DNA of 64,000 nt from Bifidobacterium simiarum (GTDB taxonomy: Bacteria > Actinomycetota > Actinomycetes > Actinomycetales > Bifidobacteriaceae). Location of the stretch: positions 124,346-188,345 of the forward strand of contig NZ_PEBK01000005.1 in the NCBI RefSeq assembly GCF_002802905.1. The letters run 5' to 3'. Made by a program: the position numbers and the translations under genes. The first letter of the stretch is position 1; every line of letters starts with the position of its first letter. Below are positions 35,624 to 43,187 of the stretch, one piece after another. The notes under the pieces are model-generated. The model made no database searches and was not told the DNA's origin. It was given only the letters and a program-made list of their open reading frames with translations.

Positions 35624-37411
35624 ATGAAAGCACGCAAATACGTGGCAACCCTAGCCGCCCTGACAATGCTCACTGCCGTAGCCGTAGCCCCGGCAGTAGG
35701 CACAGCAGCAGAAAACGAACTACCGCAAGGATTGACAGATGCTCAACTGAACTCCTCATATGGTTTTGCCAAGTGGGTCAGTCTTAACGGAGACACTGAA
35801 GACCAGAGAGAAGATGCGAATAGAGCTATTTACAACCTATCTGCGTTTATGAAGGACGATCCCTCCTATACAAAGCTGGGTGCCGACGGTGATGCCACCA
35901 GTTTGGCGAATACCCGCAGGGCGTTGCAGGAGGACATCAAATCCAATCAGTTCCGTACGTCGTTAACGAACGAACCGTGCCGCATGGACCTGCCCGCAGG
36001 CAAGGGACGTCGATGCGACGATCCCAACAAGCGGCTTCAGGCCCAGCAACTCAATTTGCAGTTGCTCCTTGGAGAGGAGTTTATCGCCAATGCGGTGAGT
36101 GCGACAGGCGGTCACTGGGGCATTACCGATGCGCAGGGCATTGCCTGGGGCGAAGGCTACAAGATCTTCTACAACGGTGGCTCCACCGGAATCAACGAAA
36201 AAGCCAACTATGAAAAAGACATGACCGACGGCAAACTCGACGGCAAGGCCGAGGACGGATCCTCGGTCGGTGAAACAGGCCATTACGTGAACTACGTGGA
36301 TGATCGATACGCGTATGCTTCGGTCGGAGTATATGGCATCGACGGATTTGTTCAGAATTACTTCCTGGGCAGCAAGGGAACGGTCACCAATGCCTATATG
36401 CCCGGCTGGGGGTTCCCGAATGATATCCTCCCCTACGAGGAGAGAGGAATAACCAATCAGGCTATGACTCTTCCCGAGAATCTTCTCTCGAAGTTCGACC
36501 AGTACACCGCCCTGCTGGATTCGACCACCACATACACGGTGTCGTTCGACAGTGCGGGCGGTACGGCGGTGGCCTCACAGTCGGTGCGTAAGAACAACAA
36601 GGCCACGCAGCCGGCCAACCCGACCCGCAATGGTTATTCGTTCACCGGATGGTACAACGGCAACACCAAGTATGATTTCTCCACTCCGGTGACCTCGGAT
36701 CTGAAACTCACCGCCCGTTGGGCGAAGAACACGGTGTATCGCACCGTGAGCTTCGACTCCGCGGGAGGCACTTCGGTGCCGTCCCAGCGGGTGGTCGACG
36801 GCGCCAGGGCGGCGCAGCCGTCGGCGCCGACGCGTTCGGGTTATTCGTTTGCCGGCTGGTATGCCGGCAACACCAAGTGGGACTTCAGCAATGCTGTCAC
36901 CTCGGATCTGAAGCTCACCGCCCGGTGGACGAAGAACCAGACCCCGCAGCCCACGGTGAAGCAGGTGCCGGTGTACCGTGTCTACAACCGCAACAGTGGT
37001 CTGCATCATTACACGACGAACAAGGCGGAGAACGACATGCTGGTGCGTTTGGGTTGGCGTGACGAGAACCACGGCAAATCCTCGTTCGTCACCGTGAGCA
37101 AGGACACTCCCGGCGCCCGGCCCGTGTACCGTGAGTACAACCGTCGTTCCGGTAACCATAACTGGACGCTGAACAAGGCGGAGCATGACATGCTGGTCCG
37201 CCTGGGCTGGAAGAACGAGGGCGTCGCCTGGTACACCAGCCCCAAGGGGCAGAACGTGTACCGTCTCTACAACCCGAAGCCCTACCACAAGCCGAAGAAC
37301 GGTCGGGGCAACGGCGGCGGCGAACACGTGTACACCACCAGCTATGGCGAATACCTCGCCGTCATCAAGGCCGGATGGCGAGGCGAAGGCATCGCATGGC
37401 AGTCACTGTAG
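35624..37411 (+). CDS. Secreted modular protein: CAP-like domain, two InlB-type repeats, DUF5648 repeats
   Basis: 595 residues. A Sec signal peptide (MKARKY, hydrophobic core, AVGTAAEN) should be cleaved near residue 29. Residues about 30-300 resemble a CAP/SCP-type domain: GHWGITDAQGIAWGEGY and GETGHYVNYVDDRYAYASVG. Two Listeria-Bacteroides (InlB B) repeats follow near 305-370 and 375-445, each with VSFDSAGGT, GYSFxGWY and LTARW. The C-terminus (about 450-595) has three DUF5648-like units (VYRVYNRNSGLHHYTTNKAE and similar). No LPXTG or membrane anchor. The N-terminal half is AT-richer than neighbours, suggesting acquisition. Adhesion or cell-wall interaction is a guess; AAGGAAAG-rich leader serves as ribosome site. 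Confidence 0.85.
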   Translation: MKARKYVATLAALTMLTAVAVAPAVGTAAENELPQGLTDAQLNSSYGFAKWVSLNGDTEDQREDANRAIYNLSAFMKDDPSYTKLGADGDATSLANTRRALQEDIKSNQFRTSLTNEPCRMDLPAGKGRRCDDPNKRLQAQQLNLQLLLGEEFIANAVSATGGHWGITDAQGIAWGEGYKIFYNGGSTGINEKANYEKDMTDGKLDGKAEDGSSVGETGHYVNYVDDRYAYASVGVYGIDGFVQNYFLGSKGTVTNAYMPGWGFPNDILPYEERGITNQAMTLPENLLSKFDQYTALLDSTTTYTVSFDSAGGTAVASQSVRKNNKATQPANPTRNGYSFTGWYNGNTKYDFSTPVTSDLKLTARWAKNTVYRTVSFDSAGGTSVPSQRVVDGARAAQPSAPTRSGYSFAGWYAGNTKWDFSNAVTSDLKLTARWTKNQTPQPTVKQVPVYRVYNRNSGLHHYTTNKAENDMLVRLGWRDENHGKSSFVTVSKDTPGARPVYREYNRRSGNHNWTLNKAEHDMLVRLGWKNEGVAWYTSPKGQNVYRLYNPKPYHKPKNGRGNGGGEHVYTTSYGEYLAVIKAGWRGEGIAWQSL

Positions 37412-37722
37412 TCTGACCCATCGGCTCGAAATGCAGGGGCCGTCGATCATCTTCTTATGGGGTGGTCGGCGGCCCCTGTCCGTTGTCCTCTTCGGCATAA
37501 TGGACGATTCGGGATTACGTCGGTATCGGTGAAAAAGACGCATAGATATGGAATCGGCGGGGTTGGCAAGCGTCTGATCCGTTTACCATAAAAATGATTT
37601 GCAACGATTTTGCAAGGTGTTTACGGCAGACGACGTATTTCGGTCGTGAAGAAACCGTGTACACGGTGGTTTTCTCAGTATGATTGAGCGTACTGGAAAA
37701 GTTTGTTCGCGGGGGAGTGGTG
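37412..37722. other. AT-rich noncoding region with a perfect 14-bp palindrome
   Basis: No supported gene. A hairpin CAGGGGCCG (37434-37442)/CGGCCCCTG (37470-37478) may end the secreted-protein transcript. ACCGTGTACACGGT at 37654-37667 is a perfect palindrome 55 bases before the next start and could be an operator. TTTGCAACGATTTTGCAA nearby contains a short direct repeat. Confidence 0.5.
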
Positions 37723-38307
37723 ATGGAACATGAAGCACATGGCGAAGTCGATAACGAAGGGAATGCTACGGGGGTTGGATATCGCCACGAGCCCGAGCCC
37801 CACCATGATTCTGGAACGTCGTCGCAGGGAGCTGCGGGAGTCGGATCAGATCCACGACGCATGGGAGAGCGTAGGGCGGAGCTTAGGGCACTCGATGAGC
37901 TCATTCGCAGCGGAGACGAGCAGGCGATAGACGTCATCCTCGAACGCCGGTTCTCTGGTCCGTTGCCCTCCCCGGAGGTGCTGGCCGGGTATGGTGACAT
38001 CGATCCGTCGCTGCCGGGGCGGATCGTGTCGATGGCGGAACGCCAGCTTGACGCGAACATTCGAAATGAGTCGCGGCTGACGCTGAGCGAATCAGTTTCC
38101 GTGGCAGTGGCGTCCGTGGCGGCGTCGGTGCTGCCGTGGTGCGTGTGCGTCGTGTCGATTCTGGCTGGGCAGAATGCCGCCGCCGTACTGGGCGGTGCCG
38201 CCGGCGTGGCTGTCGCCGGGGTTTCCGTGGTTCGCGCCATCCGAGGGGTCCGCGAGCCGAAGGGAGGGGAAAAGGATTCGGGTTCGCACGGTTCCTCCGG
38301 ACAATAG
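37723..38307 (+). CDS. DUF2335-family membrane protein
   Basis: 194 residues from ATG 37723, preceded by GGGGGAG five bases upstream. A hydrophilic N-terminal half rich in His and Glu is followed by the DUF2335 core: FSGPLPSPEVLAGYGDIDPS, GRIVSMAERQ, and two hydrophobic helices near the C-terminus (about 128-148 and 152-172). The function of the family is unknown; members are often on accessory DNA. It lies in the same lower-GC insert as the secreted protein. Confidence 0.8.
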   Translation: MEHEAHGEVDNEGNATGVGYRHEPEPHHDSGTSSQGAAGVGSDPRRMGERRAELRALDELIRSGDEQAIDVILERRFSGPLPSPEVLAGYGDIDPSLPGRIVSMAERQLDANIRNESRLTLSESVSVAVASVAASVLPWCVCVVSILAGQNAAAVLGGAAGVAVAGVSVVRAIRGVREPKGGEKDSGSHGSSGQ

Positions 38308-38331
38308 CCACAACCGGCTATGGCCGTTTTT
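38304..38331 (+). terminator. Terminator-like hairpin after the DUF2335 gene
   Basis: ATAGCC (38304-38309), ACAACC loop, GGCTAT (38316-38321), then GGCCGTTTTT. The following 200 bases up to parA are T-rich, with no gene seen. Confidence 0.5.
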
Positions 38332-38541
38332 CTTTGTATTTTTTTGGCCGTTGCCGTTTTCTTTTTGATCTTCGTATCGTCGAAGAGCTTCCGGGATTTT
38401 TCGATGTCCTTTTGTCGTTTTCGTTTTGATGCCTTCGTAGAGCATAGGTGACATGTTGGATGGTGCATCGATCGGAAGACCGTAGAAACAACCGACCTGC
38501 CATACTGATATTCGTCACGGATTCTGGTTACTCTGTTCTGT

Positions 38542-39381
38542 ATGCCTACTGATCTGTTGGGGCGCGAGTATGAGACCTTTCCGGCGCCCGATTCCCTCGA
38601 CCGGCATGGGCCGGCCCGTATCATCGCGATGTGCAACCAGAAGGGCGGGGTCGGCAAGACCACCTCGTCGATCAACATCGCGGGAGCCCTGTGCAACTAC
38701 GGGCGCAGGGTGCTGATCGTGGACTTCGACCCGCAGGGCGCGGCCTCGGTGGGTCTGGGCATCAACGCGAACGCGGTGGACGACACGATCTACACCGCCC
38801 TGTTCTCCCCGGCGATGGATCCGCATGTGGTGGTGCAGCACACCCGGTTCCCCGGGCTCGACATCATTCCCGCGAACATCGATCTGTCCGCGGCCGAGGT
38901 GCAGCTGGTCACCGAGGTGGGCCGCGAGCAGGTGCTGGCCGGCGTGCTGCGTCCGCTGAGGGACGAGTACGATCTGATCATCGTCGACTGCCAGCCGTCG
39001 CTGGGTCTGCTGACCGTGAACGCGCTGACCGCGGCCGACGGCGTGATCATCCCGGTGGCGGCCGAGTTCTTCGCGCTGCGCGGCGTGGCGCTGCTCATGC
39101 AGTCGATCGAGAAGGTCAAGACCCGCATCAACCCGTCCCTGGAGGTGGACGGCGTGCTGGTGACGATGTACACGCGCACGCTGCATTCCGAGGAGGTGAT
39201 GACCCGCATCTACGAGGCGTTCCAGGAGAAGGTGTTCCACACGGTCATCACACGGTCGATCAAGCTGCCCGACGCGACGATCGCGGCGGCGCCGATCACC
39301 ATGTACGCCCCGCAGCACAAGACCGCGAAGGAGTACCGCGAGGTGGCGCGCGAGATGGTGGCGCGCGGGGTGGTCGCATAG
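38542..39381 (+). CDS. ParA/Soj family ATPase
   Basis: 279 residues. Deviant Walker A is CNQKGGVGKTTS near 30-41, Walker B-like strands are VLIVDFDPQGAA and LIIVDCQPSLG. A roughly 25-residue N-terminal lead (MPTDLLGREYETFPAPDSLD) precedes the P-loop. No Shine-Dalgarno is present before the ATG, so the mRNA may be leaderless. It is directly upstream of scpA and scpB, so it should act in chromosome segregation together with the SMC complex, rather than as a plasmid partition protein; no parB is adjacent. Confidence 0.93.
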   Translation: MPTDLLGREYETFPAPDSLDRHGPARIIAMCNQKGGVGKTTSSINIAGALCNYGRRVLIVDFDPQGAASVGLGINANAVDDTIYTALFSPAMDPHVVVQHTRFPGLDIIPANIDLSAAEVQLVTEVGREQVLAGVLRPLRDEYDLIIVDCQPSLGLLTVNALTAADGVIIPVAAEFFALRGVALLMQSIEKVKTRINPSLEVDGVLVTMYTRTLHSEEVMTRIYEAFQEKVFHTVITRSIKLPDATIAAAPITMYAPQHKTAKEYREVAREMVARGVVA

Positions 39382-39389
39382 ACGCGCTC

Positions 39390-40217
39390 GTGGCCGAACC
39401 GTCCCCCGAGGGCGGGTTCGGCGGGTTCCGGGTCGATCTGGAGGAGTATTCCGGGCCGTTCGACGTGCTGCTGGGCATGCTGGCGAACCGGAGGCTGGAG
39501 CTGACCGAGGTGTCGCTGGCCGGGATCACCGGCGAGTTCCTCGACTACATCGGCGGCATGGATCCGGCGCGTGATATGGACGAGGCCAGCGCGTTCGTCG
39601 ACGTGGCGTCGGTGCTCGTGGAGGCGAAGAGCGCGGCGCTGCTGCCCGAGGACGAGACGGGGGAGCGCGACGAGCAGAGCATGGAGGCGCTGCGCGAGCG
39701 TGACCTGCTGTTCGCCCGTCTGCTGCAGTACCGGGCGTTCAAGCGGGTCGCCGTGGAGCTGCGCGGCCGGATCGAGGCCAACGCGGGATGGCATCCGCAT
39801 CCGGCGTTCGTGGATGAGGCCGTAGCCGCCCGGCGGCCGGAGCCGTCGTGGACGGTGGATGCCGGCGAGCTGGCCGCGTTGGCCGCGCGGGCGATCGCCA
39901 ACGCCCCGGCGCAGAAGGTGTCGGTGGGGCAGCTGCATGTGCCGCTGGTCGATCTGCGCGAGCAGGCGGCCGTGGTGCGCGACCGGCTTCGCGCGCTGGA
40001 TGCCGGCGGGTCGCTGACCTTCGACGAGCTGACCCGGGACGCGGCGTCGACCATCGAGACGGTGGCGCGGTTCCTGGCCGTTCTGGCGTTCTTCCGGCAG
40101 GGCGTGGTGCAGTTCCGGCAGGACGAGCCCTACGCCGAGCTGCATGTGCGCTGGGTAAGGGACGGCGAGGGTCGGCCGGCCGAGGATGACGGCGTGACGG
40201 CCGGCGACTACGAGTGA
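39390..40217 (+). CDS. scpA: Segregation and condensation protein A
   Basis: Kleisin subunit that bridges the SMC heads. 275 residues. The N-terminal kleisin motif is FRVDLEEYSGPFDVLLGML followed by EVSLAGITGEFL. The C-terminal winged helix includes FLAVLAFFRQGVVQFRQDEPYAEL. The first standard start in frame is GTG 39390, nine bases after the parA stop; no clear ribosome site precedes it, so coupling to parA is likely. A longer frame upstream is parA text in another frame. Confidence 0.92.
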   Translation: MAEPSPEGGFGGFRVDLEEYSGPFDVLLGMLANRRLELTEVSLAGITGEFLDYIGGMDPARDMDEASAFVDVASVLVEAKSAALLPEDETGERDEQSMEALRERDLLFARLLQYRAFKRVAVELRGRIEANAGWHPHPAFVDEAVAARRPEPSWTVDAGELAALAARAIANAPAQKVSVGQLHVPLVDLREQAAVVRDRLRALDAGGSLTFDELTRDAASTIETVARFLAVLAFFRQGVVQFRQDEPYAELHVRWVRDGEGRPAEDDGVTAGDYE

Positions 40218-40290
40218 CCGAGTGGCCGGAGACGATGACCGGAATCGGATGGTCGGTACGGCGATTGTGAATGACGGAAGTGGAGGAAGC

Positions 40291-40914
40291 ATGGCGGATT
40301 TTGACGTCGATGAGTTTCCCGGCGGGCTGAAGGCCTGCTTGGAGGCCGTGCTGATGGCGGCGGACCGGCCGTATGCCGCGGCCGATTTCGCTCGGGTGCT
40401 CGGCGTGGACGACGCCGCGGTGGAACGTGCGCTGGAGGATCTGCGGGCCGACTACGACGGCGTCGGCGGCGGCTTCGGCGGTGACGCCGGTGACGGCGGG
40501 GCCACCGCCGTCGCACCCCGCGGGTTCGAGTTGCGGCATACCGTGCGCGGATGGCGTCTGGCGACCCGTGCGGCGTTCGAACCGGTCGTGGCCGCGTTCG
40601 TCAGTGACGGGAAGGTCTCGCGTCTGTCGCAGGCGGCGTTGGAGACGCTGGCGATCATCGCCTACCAGCAGCCGGTCACGCGCGGCAGGGTGGCGGCGAT
40701 CCGCGGCGTGAACTCGGATGGCGTGATCCGGTCGCTGCTGGTGCGTGGTCTGGTCGCCGAGCGGGGCGCCGACGAGGAGACCGGCGCGGCCCTGCTGGTC
40801 ACCTCGGACCTGTTCCTGGAGCATCTGGGTCTTGACGATCTCGGCCAGCTGCCGGCGCTGACCCCGTTCCTGCCCGAATCCGCGCAGGTCGTCCAGTCTG
40901 TGGACACCCCCTAA
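40291..40914 (+). CDS. scpB: Segregation and condensation protein B
   Basis: 207 residues from ATG 40291, with GGAGGAAGC just upstream; the 23-residue upstream extension lacks a site. Two winged-helix domains: LKACLEAVLMAADRPYAAADFARVLG at the start, and SQAALETLAIIAYQQPVTRGRV with EIRGVNSD-like IRGVNSDGVIRSLLVRGLV later. A Gly/Asp-rich linker (about 66-80) separates strands of the first domain. It completes the condensin with SMC and ScpA. Confidence 0.95.
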   Translation: MADFDVDEFPGGLKACLEAVLMAADRPYAAADFARVLGVDDAAVERALEDLRADYDGVGGGFGGDAGDGGATAVAPRGFELRHTVRGWRLATRAAFEPVVAAFVSDGKVSRLSQAALETLAIIAYQQPVTRGRVAAIRGVNSDGVIRSLLVRGLVAERGADEETGAALLVTSDLFLEHLGLDDLGQLPALTPFLPESAQVVQSVDTP

Positions 40915-40926
40915 TCGATGTGTCGT

Positions 40927-40946
40927 CTCCCCCGGTTTCGGGGGAG
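40927..40946 (+). terminator. Hairpin after scpB
   Basis: CTCCCCC (40927-40933), loop GGTTTC, GGGGGAG (40940-40946). Only TT follows, so termination strength is uncertain. The 90 bases beyond it show nothing else. Confidence 0.55.
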
Positions 40947-41137
40947 TTGCCGATGTTTGCGCTCACAATGATGTGGCGCGGTTTTCTGCGTGATTTCTAG
41001 GGGGTATATCGGCGTAATCCCCCTACCTCGACACCCCGAGGAATCAAGGGCGTCGAAGCCCGTGCGGTATGTTTTCCATCCTTTTCCGATACATTGGAAT
41101 GATCTGCTTTTCAGCGGTATCGAAAAGGAGTCGCATC

Positions 41138-41254
41138 ATGAACGTATCGTACACCGTGGCCTCGGGGGGGGGGCTTCAGCTTCTTGGCCTGCCATCATTG
41201 ACGCAGACATCGTCGTCTCGTCCGGATGGGGTCGGTGATCGCCATGGCCGGTAA
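41138..41254 (+). CDS. Short ORF containing a G10 tract at the EPS locus entrance
   Basis: An AAAAGGAG site precedes ATG 41138 by six bases. As written the frame gives 38 residues (MNVSYTVASGGGLQLLGL and on) and ends at TGA 41252-41254, overlapping the next gene. It contains ten G in a row (41164-41173). Adding one G would give a different 35-residue product ending at 41238; losing one G stops the frame at 41199. No homologue is recognised. It may be a leader peptide or remnant; coding status is uncertain. Confidence 0.4.
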   Translation: MNVSYTVASGGGLQLLGLPSLTQTSSSRPDGVGDRHGR

Positions 41255-41690
41255 TGGTGAATTCACTGCCGAGGAACGTTCGTACCTCTCCTCGCTTCCC
41301 GCGGTGGCCCGGGTCACCGGCAGCAGGATCTTCTACTCCACGGAGTTTCAGGACGAATGCATGCGGCGCTACTGGAGTGGCGAGTCGCCGACCGCGATCT
41401 TCCGTGATGCGGGACTGGATCCCAAGATCATCGGGGCCAAGCGCATCGAACGGTGCATCAGGCGGTGGCGCGACGCCGAGGAGCATTCCGCCGATCTCAT
41501 GGCGCGACGCCGGGAATCGCTCAGGCGGGGCAGGATCGACAGGGCCGATCAGACGCCGCGGTCACGGGCCGCGGGGGACGCGAGGATCATCGCTCTGCAG
41601 GCCAGCATCATCAGTCAGCTGGAGGAGCTTGTGGACCAGCTGGAGCAGACCCGGAAGGCCATGGAGGCCGATCGGGAGAACGGAAAGTAG
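41244..41690 (+). CDS. HTH-like protein at the head of the EPS locus
   Basis: 148 residues from ATG 41244 (ATG 41226 is an alternative; neither has a strong ribosome site). The middle, FYSTEFQDECMRRYWSGESPTAIFRDAGLDPKIIG broken by me as FYSTEFQDECMRRYW / SGESPTAIFRDAGLD, resembles the helix-turn-helix of transposase-like and sigma-like proteins. The C-terminus is a coiled coil (about 120-145). Proteins like this recur at bifidobacterial EPS loci, but a regulatory role is only inferred. It ends six bases before the Wzz-kinase gene. Confidence 0.72.
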   Translation: MAGNGEFTAEERSYLSSLPAVARVTGSRIFYSTEFQDECMRRYWSGESPTAIFRDAGLDPKIIGAKRIERCIRRWRDAEEHSADLMARRRESLRRGRIDRADQTPRSRAAGDARIIALQASIISQLEELVDQLEQTRKAMEADRENGK

Positions 41691-41696
41691 TCAACG

Positions 41697-43187
41697 ATGT
41701 CGTTTCAGGATATGCTCTCGGCGCTGCGGTCGCACTGGCGGGCGGAGCTGCTCGTCATCGTGCTGATCGTCGCGTCGATGGCCGGATGGCTCACCCTGCA
41801 GCCGCGCACCTATACGGCGGCCGCGCGCACCTACGTGAGCTTCAGCGCCGACGCGGGATCCGGCACCGATGCCGGCACCGATGCCAAGGCCTCCGGCAAG
41901 ACGGCCTTGGGAACCCAGGCCGGCACCGATTCGTCGATGCAGTACCAGCCCACGGACTACGTGTCCCAGCAGCTGCAGCTGATCCCCGCGCTGGTGACCA
42001 CGCCGGCCGTGCTCGACGACGTGGCGAAGACCATGAACGTCCCGTCCGAGGATCTGCGCGACGACGTTTCGGCCTACGTATCCGACAGCTACTTCATCAT
42101 GATCGAGGCCAAGGGCGCCGACCCGCAGCGGGCGGCCGCCATCGCCAACGCGGTCAGCGACAGCCTGTCCGACCAGCTCGCCTCGCGCACCCGCAACACC
42201 GCGAACCTGTACATCCCCTCGCACTTAAGGCTTTCCGTGGTGGAACGGGCCGAGGCTCCGCAGCGGCCCACTTCGCCGAACGTGAAGGCGAGGATGGCCA
42301 TCGGCGTCGTCGCGGCGCTGGCATGCGCCTTCTTCGTCGGCATCCTGCTGGAACTCACCGACAACAAGGTGCGCGGCGCCGCACAGATCCAGCGGATGCT
42401 CGGCATCCCGATCCTCGGCACCGTGCCGAAGTCCTCGGTGATCTCCTCGCGCTGCCCGTCGATCGTCAACGCCCCCGCGTCGATGGAGTCGGAGGCGATC
42501 CGCCGTCTCGCCCTGAACCTCACGTTCGTCACCCCCGACCGCGACGAGCTGTCGAACGTGTTCGTGGTGGCCTCGTGCGGCGCCAGCGAAGGCAAGACGT
42601 CCCTGTCCATCGAACTGGCCGCCGCGTTCGCCGAACAGGGCCGCAAGGTTCTGCTGGTGGGCACCGACATGCGCCATCCCACCATCGCCCGACGTCTCGG
42701 CGTCGAGGAGCAGGTGGGCCTGAGCCATCTGCTCACCGGCCAGGTCGACATGGCCACCGCGGTGAGCCGGTACTGGAAGCCGAACCTGCATGTGCTGCCG
42801 GCCGGCAAGCGCGTGGCCAATCCAAGCCTGATCATCAACTCGAAGTCGATGAGTGACTTCCTGCATCTGGTGTCGAAGGAATACGACTGGGTGATCCTCG
42901 ACACCGAGCCGCTGAGGGTGGCCAACGACGCCCTCGTCTTCGCCAAGGCCGGCGCCAAGATGGTGTTCGTCGTGGCCCAGGGTCTGGCCACCCGCCATCA
43001 GCTTCGTGACGTGGACCGGGAGATGGAGTCCATCGGCATCGAACCGGTGGGCGCGGTGCTGAACCTCGACCGGGTGTCGAAGTCCGAGACCCGGGCCTAC
43101 GGCTCGTACTACCACGATGCCGGTCGGTCCCACTCGGCCGAACGCCCGGACGGAAAGGTGCCTGCCGCGGGCGGTGACCTGCGATGA
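41697..43187 (+). CDS. Fused chain-length determinant and bacterial tyrosine kinase (Wzz-BY-kinase)
   Basis: 496 residues. The Wzz part has a helix at about 18-36, an extracytoplasmic region (about 37-200) and a second helix at about 205-225. The kinase domain has Walker A GASEGKTS with Lys300, Walker A' LLVGTDMRHP with Asp324 and Walker B VILDTEP with Asp402. The C-terminus carries a short tyrosine cluster (RAYGSYYHDAG), the usual autophosphorylation site. It would set polymer length together with the Wzy polymerase. Walker A lacks the common PGEGKST form. An SGTDAGTDA repeat lies in the external domain. Overlaps the next gene as ATGA. Confidence 0.92.
   Translation: MSFQDMLSALRSHWRAELLVIVLIVASMAGWLTLQPRTYTAAARTYVSFSADAGSGTDAGTDAKASGKTALGTQAGTDSSMQYQPTDYVSQQLQLIPALVTTPAVLDDVAKTMNVPSEDLRDDVSAYVSDSYFIMIEAKGADPQRAAAIANAVSDSLSDQLASRTRNTANLYIPSHLRLSVVERAEAPQRPTSPNVKARMAIGVVAALACAFFVGILLELTDNKVRGAAQIQRMLGIPILGTVPKSSVISSRCPSIVNAPASMESEAIRRLALNLTFVTPDRDELSNVFVVASCGASEGKTSLSIELAAAFAEQGRKVLLVGTDMRHPTIARRLGVEEQVGLSHLLTGQVDMATAVSRYWKPNLHVLPAGKRVANPSLIINSKSMSDFLHLVSKEYDWVILDTEPLRVANDALVFAKAGAKMVFVVAQGLATRHQLRDVDREMESIGIEPVGAVLNLDRVSKSETRAYGSYYHDAGRSHSAERPDGKVPAAGGDLR

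Noticed and set aside
38542-39381. Plasmid or integrative-element partition gene
   Set aside because: The ParA gene is directly followed by scpA and scpB, so it belongs to a chromosomal segregation cluster; no parB, replication gene or plasmid feature is nearby.
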